In this document: positions 52,628-60,860 of the stretch, piece after piece | Position numbering within the stretch: position 1 is the first letter of the stretch | How the letters are laid out: each line of letters starts with the position of its first letter | Source of the DNA: Gemmatimonadaceae bacterium | GTDB taxonomy: Bacteria; Gemmatimonadota; Gemmatimonadetes; Gemmatimonadales; Gemmatimonadaceae | NCBI GenBank assembly: GCA_020851035.1 | Contig: JADZDM010000007.1 | Span: 62,001 to 126,000 of the forward strand | Reading direction: 5' to 3' | Length of the DNA: 64,000 nucleotides | Notes under the pieces: generated by a model | The model's input: the letters and a program-made list of their open reading frames with translations, nothing else | Database searches by the model: none | Told to the model about the DNA's origin: nothing | Made by a program: the position numbers and the translations under genes

Positions 52628-54355
52628 TTACTTGCAGACCGCCTTCGCCGTCTGCTCGCCGGCCGGGATGAGCTGGCCGAGCGCCTGCATGAGCTGACCG
52701 GCGGCCTGTGGCGCGAAGCGGCCACCCGCCGGCACGTTCACCTGTGCCACCGCGAACTCGGCCTGCGCCTTCTTCACGAGGTCGCAGTTCCGCCCTTCCG
52801 CACCCGCCTTCAGCAACGCCTGGCCGTGCCGCAGCGAGACGGCACCGATCAGGAACTTCGCCTGCTGGCGGCGCTCCGGGCTGGTGGCATTCGCATCGGC
52901 GAGCGTGAGGTAGTTCACGACGGCGGCGTAGTCCGCGTCGGTGGCATCCGGCCTGGCCGCGACTTCACGCTGCGCCTTGTTGCCGAGGTCGAGCGCCACG
53001 TCACCCACCAGCACGCTGTCGGCACCCTTGTCGGCGAGCACCAGCGCCGCGTACGCGCTGTCGGCCTGCTTCAGTTCACCATAGAGCTGCGCGAGCTGCA
53101 GCTGGCCCTTCTCGACGTTGGCATCGAGGGTCAGCGCCTTCTTCAGCGTCTCGACCGCCTGCTGCGTCTGGCCGGCGGCGCGCTGCGCCTGGGCGGAGAC
53201 GACGAGGAGGCTGGCGTTCTCGGGGAACTTCGTCACGCCCTGCGCGATGACTTCGGCGGCCTTCGCCGGCTGGCTGTCGGCCTGGTAGGCGGCGGCCATG
53301 CGGAAGAAGTAGCTGGTATCGGTCATGGCCGTATCCAGCGCGGCGAGGTCGGTGCCCGTGCGGATCGCGGCCTTCGTCTCACGCGCCGCGAGCTCGACGA
53401 GGAACTGGGTGCGCATCAGGGCGGCATCACCCGGGTTGTCCTCGACGGCCTTGCGGATGATCGGGAGCGCAACGCCCGGGTTGCCGGCGCCGGCAATCGC
53501 CTTCGTCACGTCTTCGACCAGGCGCGTGTTCGTCGGATCGGCTGCGATCAGGCCCGTGTAGGCCTGGATCATCTTGTTGGCGTTCGCCGTGTCACGCGGA
53601 TTGGCGAGGTTGCGGCGGCGGTAGATGTCGCCGGCGATGGACAGCGCGCGACGGCTGCGCGAGTCGATCGCGAGGATCTCCTCGGCCATGGCGAGCTGCG
53701 CCTCGTCGGAGGCCTTCGTCTCGAACATCGCATTGAGCAGGCAGGTGCGCGCGATCACGGCCTTCGGGAAGAGGGCGATGCCCTCCCGGGCGGCGGCCAT
53801 GGCGCGGTCCCAGTTCTTCTCCCGTGCGGCGTTCACGCAGTTCCGCTCCGGCACGAGCTGCTTGCGGGCCTCGACCAGCTCGGCCGAGAGCAGCTTGGCG
53901 GCGTCGCCGGCCTTGGGCGCCGTGGCGAGCGTGAGCGGCTGGGCGAGCGACGGGTCACGAACGAGGTGCAGCGTCGCTTCCATGCGCCAGGACTCACCCT
54001 CGCGGCGGACGGTGCCCTGCACGAACTCGTCGGCGCGCAGCTGCCGGCCGAGCTCGCGGGCGTCGTTCGACGACAGCGGCTCGTCCTTGCGATAGCCCGA
54101 GGCCTCGAGCACCGCATTGATCTCGGTGTTCGGGATCTGCCAGAGCTGCTTGTACGGCACCTCGGAACTCATGCGGCTCCGCAGCGCGTCGGCGGCCTGC
54201 ACGCCAGAATTGCCAGGGGTGGCACTCCGGAACGTCAGCACCATCATCCGCGGGGTGTTGGGATCCGGAGCACGGGCCACCTGCGCTTCCAGCGCGGTGG
54301 TCAGGGTGCCGGCAACAAGCCCGAGCCAGGCGATTTGAGGAATCCGGACGCTCAC
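52628..54355 (-). CDS. Secreted TPR-repeat protein
   Basis: A 575-residue periplasmic protein. The first 25 residues are a signal peptide (IAWLGLVAGTLTTALEAQ). Residues 30-140 form an alpha/beta domain (PRMMVLTFRSAT, then ELGRQLRADEFVQGTVRREG and MEATLHLVRD) that recalls TolB N-terminal or CsgG-like domains seen in envelope proteins; this is a fold resemblance. From about 165 to 540 there is a series of TPR-like helical pairs (LPIIRKAVEDNPGDAALM, VIAQGVTKFPENASLLVVSA). Cys at 177, 203, 545 and 574 could form disulfides. The start is GTG 54355 with a good GGAGG seven bases upstream. A terminator follows. Confidence 0.8.
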   Translation of the reverse strand: MSVRIPQIAWLGLVAGTLTTALEAQVARAPDPNTPRMMVLTFRSATPGNSGVQAADALRSRMSSEVPYKQLWQIPNTEINAVLEASGYRKDEPLSSNDARELGRQLRADEFVQGTVRREGESWRMEATLHLVRDPSLAQPLTLATAPKAGDAAKLLSAELVEARKQLVPERNCVNAAREKNWDRAMAAAREGIALFPKAVIARTCLLNAMFETKASDEAQLAMAEEILAIDSRSRRALSIAGDIYRRRNLANPRDTANANKMIQAYTGLIAADPTNTRLVEDVTKAIAGAGNPGVALPIIRKAVEDNPGDAALMRTQFLVELAARETKAAIRTGTDLAALDTAMTDTSYFFRMAAAYQADSQPAKAAEVIAQGVTKFPENASLLVVSAQAQRAAGQTQQAVETLKKALTLDANVEKGQLQLAQLYGELKQADSAYAALVLADKGADSVLVGDVALDLGNKAQREVAARPDATDADYAAVVNYLTLADANATSPERRQQAKFLIGAVSLRHGQALLKAGAEGRNCDLVKKAQAEFAVAQVNVPAGGRFAPQAAGQLMQALGQLIPAGEQTAKAVCK

Positions 54356-54422
54356 TTACGACCTCCACGATGGTGATGCCAAATGAGCTGCCGCGTCGTG
54401 CCGCAGCCCCGAGATCTGCAGG

Positions 54423-54496
54423 TGGGCGAAGAGGGGTTCGAACCCCCGACCCCCTGTGTGTAAGACAGGTGCTCTAACCAGCTGAGCTATTCGCCC
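54423..54496 (-). tRNA. tRNA-Val (anticodon TAC)
   Basis: The minus strand folds as a complete cloverleaf. Acceptor arms are GGGCGAA and TTCGCCC, the D stem GCTC/GAGC, the anticodon stem CCTGT/ACAGG with loop CTTACAC, the T stem GGGGG/CCCTC (one G-T wobble) with loop TTCGAAC. Anticodon TAC reads GUA and, with modification, other Val codons. The discriminator base is A at 54423. The CCA end is not encoded (the next bases read CCT). It lies 67 bases upstream of the TPR gene and may share its transcript. Confidence 0.97.
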
Positions 54497-54556
54497 GACG
54501 GACTCTCCACCCCTGCAGACGACCACATCAGGCCTTCACGCAGTTGTAGTGCCCCC

Positions 54557-54581
54557 CGGGCGGAAAAGTGCCCGCCGCCCG
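54557..54581. other. Hairpin upstream of tRNA-Val
   Basis: CGGGCGG (54557-54563) and CCGCCCG (54575-54581) form a 7-base stem with an 11-base loop that holds the only A-run. Neither strand has a T-run after the stem, so a terminator role for the small membrane protein gene is uncertain. The rest of 54497-54683 holds no gene or other feature that I can support. Confidence 0.3.
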
Positions 54582-54683
54582 TAACAGTGGCAAGCGCCGC
54601 ATGGCAACGAAGTGCGCCCGGCGCATGCACTTAACCGGATCGTAACGTTCGCACGCCGGCGTCGGCGAGCGCGGGTGTTCGGC

Positions 54684-54854
54684 CTACTTCAGGATCGCGA
54701 CCGGGACCAGCACGCAGTACCCCAATACGAGGAGCACGGGGGCAAACGTTGTACCGCCGCGGGCCAGGTCCGCATAGCCCAGCAGCAGCGCAGCAGCAGC
54801 GAGCCCCCACCACAGCAGGGGACGGCGCGGAGATTCCGACTCGGAGGTAGCCAT
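54684..54854 (-). CDS. Small two-helix membrane protein of unknown function
   Basis: A 56-residue open frame from ATG 54854 to TAG 54684. The protein has a polar start (MATSESESPRRP), a first hydrophobic helix (LLWWGLAAAALLLGYADLA), a short loop (RGGTT) and a second helix (FAPVLLVLGYCVLVPVAILK) running to the end. The clean two-helix hairpin with no charges inside the helices supports a real gene in a region where other frames are nonsense. It is 33 bases after the peptidase gene and on the same strand. No family was recognised. Confidence 0.65.
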   Translation of the reverse strand: MATSESESPRRPLLWWGLAAAALLLGYADLARGGTTFAPVLLVLGYCVLVPVAILK

Positions 54855-54887
54855 AGGACGTGAGGCTACGCGTTCCGCGCGGGTGGG

Positions 54888-55934
54888 TCAAGCATCGGGG
54901 GGCAGCCGGGGCGGCACGGGGGGCAGGCTGCCCAGCAGCGCGTCGAGCGCCGAGCTCTGGGCGGCCCGCTCGAGCAGTGCCTCCCGGGCGCGCATCGCGT
55001 CGAGGCGCGCGCGCTGCGCGTTGCGCCGGCGGCGGTGGAGGGGTACCAGCAGCGCCAGCAGGAGGAGGGTGCCGATCGCCCCGTCCGCCACGAGGGCCAG
55101 GAAGCCGAAGCTCCAGCGGGTGCGCTGCTGCCAGTCACGCTCGAAATCCCCCGCGGTGACGGCGGCAGCGCGCCGGAGCGCGAGATCGAAGCTCCCGCGC
55201 TCCTTCCAGGCCGCGAGCAGCGGGCCGAGCCCGCGCTCCCGGTCGATGGCCGCCAGGTCGGAGACCGCGCGGAGCGCGAGCGCGTACCCCGCCCTCGCCT
55301 CGCCGCTGCGCGGATTCGAGAGCAGCGAATCGAGGCCGGCAAGGGTGGGCACGCCGCGGAACACCAGCGCGGCGTTGGTGGCGAGGAAGCCCGTGGTCCG
55401 CTCCTCACCGGCGGCGTAGCTGGCGTAGCCTTCGTCGAACCAGCGGGTCGACGCGCCGCCGAGATGGTCGTACAGGGCGAGGTGCGCGAGTTCATGCCGG
55501 AGCACCACCAGCGGATCACCGGCGGACGACGGCGCTCCCCGCCCCTGCATCACGATGCGCTGCTGGCCGACGAAGGCGAGGGCCGCGGTCCAGGGAAAGG
55601 CGGACCGACCGGCCCACTCGGTGAACGTGGCGGCGTCGGGGGCGAGCATCACCAGCACGCGTGCGCCGCTGCGCGGCAACCCCGGGAAGGTGTCCCGCGC
55701 CATGGCGGAGCGCAGCAACGCGTCGGCCAGCGCCGCGTCGGGCGCATAGTGCAGGATGGTGAAGCGGCCGGCATCCCGCCGCAGCGCCCCGGGTGGTGCC
55801 GCCGGCAGCGGCCCGGCGGCCAGCAGCGCACACGCGCCCAGCGCGAGCGCGCCGCACCAGCGCCTCAGGCCACGCGCGAGGGAGCGCCTCCGTCCGCGAT
55901 CGTCACCAGCATCTCCCGGCAGCGGGCACTCCAT
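54888..55934 (-). CDS. Peptidase MA-like zinc metallopeptidase with C-terminal membrane helix
   Basis: About 348 residues. A signal-like hydrophobic stretch (WCGALALGACALLAAG, about 26-41) is followed by a domain with the gluzincin pattern VVLRHELAHLAL (HELAH at 147-151) and WFDEGYASYAAGE, where Glu168 should be the third zinc ligand. This is the layout of peptidase MA family proteins. A membrane helix near 275-300 is followed by a basic, helical cytoplasmic tail of about 50 residues. Substrate unknown. The start is uncertain: ATG 55934 lies 70 bases inside the upstream TPR gene and lacks a Shine-Dalgarno. Confidence 0.75.
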   Translation of the reverse strand: MECPLPGDAGDDRGRRRSLARGLRRWCGALALGACALLAAGPLPAAPPGALRRDAGRFTILHYAPDAALADALLRSAMARDTFPGLPRSGARVLVMLAPDAATFTEWAGRSAFPWTAALAFVGQQRIVMQGRGAPSSAGDPLVVLRHELAHLALYDHLGGASTRWFDEGYASYAAGEERTTGFLATNAALVFRGVPTLAGLDSLLSNPRSGEARAGYALALRAVSDLAAIDRERGLGPLLAAWKERGSFDLALRRAAAVTAGDFERDWQQRTRWSFGFLALVADGAIGTLLLLALLVPLHRRRRNAQRARLDAMRAREALLERAAQSSALDALLGSLPPVPPRLPPDA

Positions 55935-56950
55935 GGATTGAACTTGTTGACGTCGGCTGCCTTGCGCCACGTGGCGATCGCATCGTCGGTGCGCTCCGCG
56001 AACCAGTACACGCGACCCAGCTCGAAGCGGGCCTCGATGAGGTTCGGCCCGAGCTCGATGGCCCGCAGCAGCGCGCCGATCGCCTCGGCGTACTGCTGCT
56101 GCTCGAAGTACACGAGACCGAGGTAGAAGTGCGCGTACAGGGTGGCCTTGCGATCGGTGTCGAGCGCGATCGCACGCGTCAGCAGGGCGATGGCCTGGTC
56201 GAACTGGCGGCGCCGCAGGTGCACGAAAGCGACGTTGATGGTCGCGAGCGCGTGGTCGGGAATGCGATCCAGCACGTGGTCGAACAGGGCCAGCGCCGCG
56301 TCGAACCGCCCCTGCGACATCTGCGCCCAGCCCAGCAGCGTCTCCGCCTGCGCATCGCCGGGGTTGAGCGCGAGCGCCTTCTCCAGCGACTCCTCGGCGG
56401 CGGGATAGTCGCCGGTGGCGATGCGGCTCCAGCCCCGCTCGACGAAGGTGGAGGCATTCAGCTCGTCGATGACGCGCGGCTGCCCCTGCACCGGCGTCCC
56501 GAACGCCGAGCGGACTTGCGGGGCGCTGCGCGGGGTGGGCGTCACCATCGCCGGCGTCGAGACCACGGCCGCGGTGCTGACCGCCGCCTCGTCCTCCAGC
56601 AGCGGGTCAGCCGACGGGAACGAGACCTCGAGTGCGGTCACGGCGCCAGGGGTCTCGACGGGCGACACCGGCGCACCCACGGCCGGCGGCGCGACAACGG
56701 CCGGCGTGGCCGGCGCGGCGGGCACGAACTTCACCTTCCACCCGTCCACCAGCGCCTTCACGTCGTGCTGCAGCGCGTCGATGACCTGCGCGTGCAGCGC
56801 GACGGACCGGTGCAGGAGGAAGATCCGCTGCTTCAGCGCAAGCGCGTCGCTCGAGTCGACGCCTGCCACCGCCAGCTGGCGGGTGAGTTCGTCGACCTGC
56901 GCACGAAGGTGGCTCAGCAGGTCTTCGGCTGAGGGGGGGATGATCGTCAC
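55865..56950 (-). CDS. TPR protein with N-terminal coiled coil
   Basis: A 361-residue protein without a signal peptide. Residues 1-75 form a helical coiled coil (AEDLLSHLRAQVDELTRQLA), 80-145 a Pro/Ala/Val-rich flexible linker, and about 155-350 five or six TPR units (ATGDYPAAEESLEKALALNP, QGRFDAALALFDHVLDRIP, QQYAEAIGALLRAIELGP). It is likely a cytoplasmic adaptor. GTG at 56950 was chosen because CGGAGAG lies five bases upstream; an earlier GTG at 56971 is in frame. It is 214 bases downstream of the DUF4388-TPR gene, so may have its own promoter. Confidence 0.8.
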   Translation of the reverse strand: MTIIPPSAEDLLSHLRAQVDELTRQLAVAGVDSSDALALKQRIFLLHRSVALHAQVIDALQHDVKALVDGWKVKFVPAAPATPAVVAPPAVGAPVSPVETPGAVTALEVSFPSADPLLEDEAAVSTAAVVSTPAMVTPTPRSAPQVRSAFGTPVQGQPRVIDELNASTFVERGWSRIATGDYPAAEESLEKALALNPGDAQAETLLGWAQMSQGRFDAALALFDHVLDRIPDHALATINVAFVHLRRRQFDQAIALLTRAIALDTDRKATLYAHFYLGLVYFEQQQYAEAIGALLRAIELGPNLIEARFELGRVYWFAERTDDAIATWRKAADVNKFNPWSARCREMLVTIADGGAPSRVA

Positions 56951-57163
56951 GTACTCTCCGAAATGCGACACTGCGGCTGCCCGGCCGCGAACCCTCTGGA
57001 CGCGGCTGCTGGAAACAAGAGTATCGGCTGCAGCGATCCGATCACAGACACCGTGCGCGTGCTCCGGGAAGGGTCAGGCCGGGTCGAACGTCGGCGACGG
57101 CACGCGCCGCCACCCCCGTACAGTCGCGCCTGCCAGAATCGTGCGCGCGCATCCGGCGACGGG
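56951..57163. other. Intergenic gap between the DUF4388-TPR gene and the TPR gene
   Basis: About 213 bases with no open frame of merit. On the minus strand a weak -10 like sequence (GATACT, near 57030) is the only promoter-like hint. No tRNA, terminator or repeat was found. Confidence 0.4.
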
Positions 57164-58786
57164 TCAGGAGGCGCGGCGGATGGCCTCGAGGCTGACCTGC
57201 GCCTGCCGGTTCCCCGGATCGAGTTCGAGGACGCGCTGCCAGCACCGCTGGGACTCCACCACCTCACCGCGCTGGTATCGCAATTCACCCAGCTTGAGGT
57301 AGATGTCCGGCCCCAGGGCCGGCTCCAGCCGCACGGCACGCTGGTACGACTCGATCGCGTCGTCGTAGCGCGCGACGCGGTGCGCGAGATCCCCGACCGT
57401 CTTCTGGAACGGCGCGAGGTTCGCCGCGTGGAGCATGCCCCGCTCGACGGCGGCCGCGGCGGCGGTGAGTGCGCCGCGCGTCAGCATCAGTGCCGCGTAG
57501 TTGGCGTGCAGGACGCCGACGGAGGGGTGCGTGCGGATGCCCTCCTCCAGCAGCGCCTGCGCCTGGTCCGCATCGTCCCGCGCCGCCGCCACCAGCGAGG
57601 CGTAGTGGAACCAGATCGCCGGTGGTGCATCGCCGTCGAAGCGCGTGCGCGCCGACGCCAGCAGCTGCTCGGCACGGGCGTAGTCACCGAGGCGGAACGC
57701 GTGCAGTGCGCGGGACAACTCCACCTGCGGCAGCGACGCGCCGCCGATCTGCACCGCGCGCTCGATCATGCGCGCCGCGTCGAGCTCACGACCCAGCCCC
57801 TCGTACGCCAGGGCGAGGTGGTGCAGCATGACCGCACCCGTGTCATCGAGCTGGGCGAGCGGCTCCAGCCAGCCCACCGCGTCGTCCCACGCGCCGCGCC
57901 GCAGTGCGAGCAGTCCGAGCTGATGGCGGGCCGTCGGCTCGTTCGGTGCCGACTCGACCACCTTCCGGAACTCGCGGGAGGCATCCTCGATCATCCCCGC
58001 CTTCGACAGCGCGAGGCCCATCTTCAGTGCCTTCTCGGTGGCGCTGATGCCGGCATCGTGCTCATCGGCCGGCGCCTCGGGCTGCGTGACGGCGATGAGC
58101 AGGCCCTGCGAGTGCAGTTCGTACATCGCCTTGCCGACCGCGAACTCGCCCAGCCCGGAGCGCTCGATCACGGCGCGGATCGAGCGGCGGCCGTCGAGGA
58201 GGTGCGAGACCTCGGCGAGCTCACCGGAGAGCGGATCGGAGAGGCCGGCGCGGGCCGCGTCCATCTCGAAGACCATGTCGAAGCTCGGGAACCGGCGCTC
58301 GACCAGCGACCACTCGTCGGTGCGGCGCGCCCCTTCCATCAGCAGCGACTCGGGGTTGATCGAGACCGTGAGCTGGCGGCCGTCGGGATGCACGTCGGGC
58401 TCGAAGGTCCAGATGCCCTGCGTCCAGGTGAAGAGCGAGAAGACCGCCTCCTCGACCAGCGCCCGCAGCTCCCGGTCCACCACGTCGCGTGAGACGAATC
58501 CCGCCTCGACGAGCAGCTCGCCGAGCCGACGGCCGGGGTGCTGGAGCTGCAGGCGGAGCGCCTCGTCGAGCTGGTCGCGATTGATGTGTCCGCGCTTGAC
58601 AAGCGAGTCACCGAGGCGGTCGCGCCGGTTGACGATCGCCCCGAACGAGATCTTGCCCTGCTGGAAGAACACCGACCCGAACTTGGTGCCGTCGACGATG
58701 CTGAGACAGCCGGTCTTCTGGCCGAGCGCCAGGAGCTGCAGGACGTCGGGGAAGCTCGCTTCCTTGAGACTGCCGCGAATGGCCAT
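57164..58786 (-). CDS. DUF4388 (PATAN)-TPR protein
   Basis: A 540-residue cytoplasmic protein. Residues 1-60 are a DUF4388/PATAN domain (RGSLKEASFPDVLQLLALGQ, then KTGCLSIVDG, FFQQGKISFGAI). Residues 55-150 contain a type II secretion E N-terminal-like segment (RLGDSLVKRGHINRDQLDEAL, then RRLGELLVEAGFVSRD) and a second PATAN-like stretch (VFSLFTWTQGIWTFEPD). Residues 180-235 look like a winged-helix (LLDGRRSIRAVIERSGLGEFA). From 245 to 535 there are about eight TPR units. DUF4388 proteins are often linked to two-component and motility signalling. ATG 58786 overlaps the AAA+ gene stop by one base. Confidence 0.85.
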   Translation of the reverse strand: MAIRGSLKEASFPDVLQLLALGQKTGCLSIVDGTKFGSVFFQQGKISFGAIVNRRDRLGDSLVKRGHINRDQLDEALRLQLQHPGRRLGELLVEAGFVSRDVVDRELRALVEEAVFSLFTWTQGIWTFEPDVHPDGRQLTVSINPESLLMEGARRTDEWSLVERRFPSFDMVFEMDAARAGLSDPLSGELAEVSHLLDGRRSIRAVIERSGLGEFAVGKAMYELHSQGLLIAVTQPEAPADEHDAGISATEKALKMGLALSKAGMIEDASREFRKVVESAPNEPTARHQLGLLALRRGAWDDAVGWLEPLAQLDDTGAVMLHHLALAYEGLGRELDAARMIERAVQIGGASLPQVELSRALHAFRLGDYARAEQLLASARTRFDGDAPPAIWFHYASLVAAARDDADQAQALLEEGIRTHPSVGVLHANYAALMLTRGALTAAAAAVERGMLHAANLAPFQKTVGDLAHRVARYDDAIESYQRAVRLEPALGPDIYLKLGELRYQRGEVVESQRCWQRVLELDPGNRQAQVSLEAIRRAS

Positions 58787-60705
58787 CAGTCGGCGTCCTC
58801 GATCAGGCGGGCGGTGAGGTCGGGCCAGCGGTGCACGAAGTTCTCGGTGTCGCCCATGAGGTGTCGCGTGCCGCGCCGCGGCGCCGCGGCGCCATCCAGC
58901 TCCGCCGCCACGAAGGCCGGGGTGATCGGTGCACCGGCCAGTGCCGCCGCCGCGTGCAGGCGCCGCACCACGTTCAGGACATCACCCACGGATCGCGCCG
59001 GCCGGTCGGCGAGGTGCGAGACGACCTGGTCGCTGACGATGGTGTGGTGCGTGTCGAAGTACTGGTGGATGAGCGCCGCGCGTTGTGCGATGTCGGGGCT
59101 GCCCAGCTCGACGACGAGGCCCTGCGCGAAGCGCGTGCGCAGGCGGTCCTCGAGCGTCGCGAGCTGGTTCGGCGGCACACTCGAGGTGAGCACCACCTGC
59201 CGGCCGGCACTCTGCAGCGCGTTGAACAGGTGGAAGAGCTCATCCTGCGTGCGCTCCTTCCCGGCGACGGCCTCGATGTCGTCGAGCAGCAGCGCGCCGG
59301 CGTTGCGATAGCGCGCGCGCCACTTCTCCACCGCCCCCTCGCGCAGCGCGGTGATGAGCTGCTCCGCGAAGACCGAGGCGCCGACGCAGGCCACCGTCTG
59401 CACGCCGGCGTCGATGAGCGCGTTGCCGATGGCATGGAGCAGGTGCGTGCGACCGCTGCCCGAGGGGCCGGTGATCACCAGCGGCACGTACTGCGTGCCC
59501 GGCGCGCCGACCACCGCACGGGCCGCGCGGAGCGCGAGCTGGTTGGCGCGACCCTCGTGCAGGCCGGCGAAGGTCCACGCCGGCTCCGGGCGCGGCGGCG
59601 GCTCGATCGCGCTCACGGCCTGCTGCACCAGCGCGTGCGCCTCCTTCACCCGCTCCGGATCGCGGAAGATGGCCTGGCCGCTGAGCGAGGCATCGGCCGC
59701 CGACCCTTGCCGCTCGAGGTCGCGCAGGTACTCGACGGCGGCGCCGAAGGTGGCGAGCAGGCCGTCGACGTCGGGCGCCTCGCGCAACTGGAGCGCACGA
59801 TCGAGCACCGCCACGCTGATGCCCTCGGCCCGCCAGCGCGAGGCGGCATCGGCCAGGCGCACGCGCCACTCCTCGACCTGCTCGACCACGGCCGTCGCGA
59901 CTTCCTGCACGAAGGTGTCGTAGTCCCCCGGACGCGGGGCCGGCTCGACCTCGGCCTCGGCGTGGATGATGACGTTCGCGAGCGGCGTGTGTCCGCGCAG
60001 CCCGACCAGCCGGCGCACGTCGGAGACGCCGATGGCGGCGTCACTCATGCCCTGCAGCGCGAGCAGCCGGTTCAAGCCGCCCTGCAGCTCGCGGATGTTC
60101 GAGAAGTCCACCCGCGCCAGCTCCTCGAGCACGCCGTCACGGAACCGCGCCGCACGCTCGGCCTGGAGCTTCTGCAGGATCGCGACCCGCGTCTCGTAAT
60201 CGGGGATGCCGACGTCGACGATCAGGCCGCCGGTGAGCCGTGTGAGCAGGCGGTCGGTGACGTCGGTGATCTCGTCGGGCGGCCGGTCGCTGGACATGAC
60301 GATCTGCGTGCCGCGCCCCTGGAGCACGTTGAAGAGGCGCAGCAGCTCACCCTGCACCTCGGCGCGGCCGGTGAGGAACTGCACGTCATCCAGCAGCAGG
60401 ATGCCGGCCGATTCGTAGCGTCGCTTGAACGTGTCGAGCCGTCCGCCTTCGGTGGCCTGGTGGAACTCCTCCATGTAGTCATCGAGCGCCACGTACTCGA
60501 CGCCGAGGGAGGGCTGCTTGTCGCGCGCAGCATGGCCCACCGCGTGCATCAGGTGCGTCTTGCCGAGGCCGGACGCGCCGTACACGAAGAGCGGGTTGTA
60601 CAACACACCGGGTGCGTCAGCGACCGCCTTCGCGGCTGCGACGGCGAGGCGATTGGACGAGCCGGTGACGAACGAATCGAAGCGGAGGCGTTGATCGAGT
60701 TTCAT
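58786..60705 (-). CDS. Tandem DnaA-type AAA+ protein without a DNA-binding domain
   Basis: A 639-residue protein with two DnaA-like AAA+ modules. Module 1 (about 8-235) has FDSFVTGSSNRLAV, Walker A GASGLGKT at 43-50, Walker B ILLLDDVQF at 102-110, VMSSDRPPDEI at 136-146, and the sensor 2 block NIRELQGGLNRLL at 203-215, all close to DnaA domain III. Module 2 (about 376-600) has GPSGSGRT at 413-420, where Arg replaces the Walker A Lys, an intact LLLDDIEAV, and RLRTRFAQGL. A helical linker (about 245-370) joins them. DnaA domains I and IV are absent, as is an Hda-type clamp motif. It is one base from overlapping DUF4388-TPR. Function unknown; not a replication initiator. Confidence 0.85.
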   Translation of the reverse strand: MKLDQRLRFDSFVTGSSNRLAVAAAKAVADAPGVLYNPLFVYGASGLGKTHLMHAVGHAARDKQPSLGVEYVALDDYMEEFHQATEGGRLDTFKRRYESAGILLLDDVQFLTGRAEVQGELLRLFNVLQGRGTQIVMSSDRPPDEITDVTDRLLTRLTGGLIVDVGIPDYETRVAILQKLQAERAARFRDGVLEELARVDFSNIRELQGGLNRLLALQGMSDAAIGVSDVRRLVGLRGHTPLANVIIHAEAEVEPAPRPGDYDTFVQEVATAVVEQVEEWRVRLADAASRWRAEGISVAVLDRALQLREAPDVDGLLATFGAAVEYLRDLERQGSAADASLSGQAIFRDPERVKEAHALVQQAVSAIEPPPRPEPAWTFAGLHEGRANQLALRAARAVVGAPGTQYVPLVITGPSGSGRTHLLHAIGNALIDAGVQTVACVGASVFAEQLITALREGAVEKWRARYRNAGALLLDDIEAVAGKERTQDELFHLFNALQSAGRQVVLTSSVPPNQLATLEDRLRTRFAQGLVVELGSPDIAQRAALIHQYFDTHHTIVSDQVVSHLADRPARSVGDVLNVVRRLHAAAALAGAPITPAFVAAELDGAAAPRRGTRHLMGDTENFVHRWPDLTARLIEDAD

Positions 60706-60789
60706 GGGGTCTGCGGTGTCCAGCCAACGACGACTGGCCTACCGGATTGGGCACTTGAGTCCGCTTGCCCAACAACCGTACAGCTCACC

Positions 60790-60814
60790 TGCCTGGCACC
60801 TGCTCACCCAGGCA
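60790..60814. other. Inverted repeat in the gap before the tandem AAA+ gene
   Basis: TGCCTGG (60790-60796) and CCAGGCA (60808-60814) form a 7-base inverted repeat with an 11-base loop in the 155-base gap between the Roadblock gene and the AAA+ gene. There is no T-run, so it may be an operator or an mRNA structure. No DnaA-box-like TTATCCACA is present in the gap. Confidence 0.35.
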
Positions 60815-60860
60815 ACATGGCTACCCCGTCAATCTACCGCCACGTCCCCGACTCCAGCCG

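Noticed and set aside
54356-54422. Terminator between tRNA-Val and the TPR gene
   Set aside because: GCTGC and GCAGC can pair around a GC-rich loop, but the stem is short and only TCATTT follows, so it was not annotated.
54631-54891. 86-codon open frame on the minus strand
   Set aside because: It overlaps the better two-helix frame at 54684-54854 in another register and gives a Cys/Arg/Pro-rich sequence with no structure.
60706-60860. Replication origin next to a dnaA gene
   Set aside because: The AAA+ protein has no DnaA DNA-binding domain, and the gap has no DnaA-box-like 9-mers or AT-rich unwinding region; no dnaN or gyrB is near.
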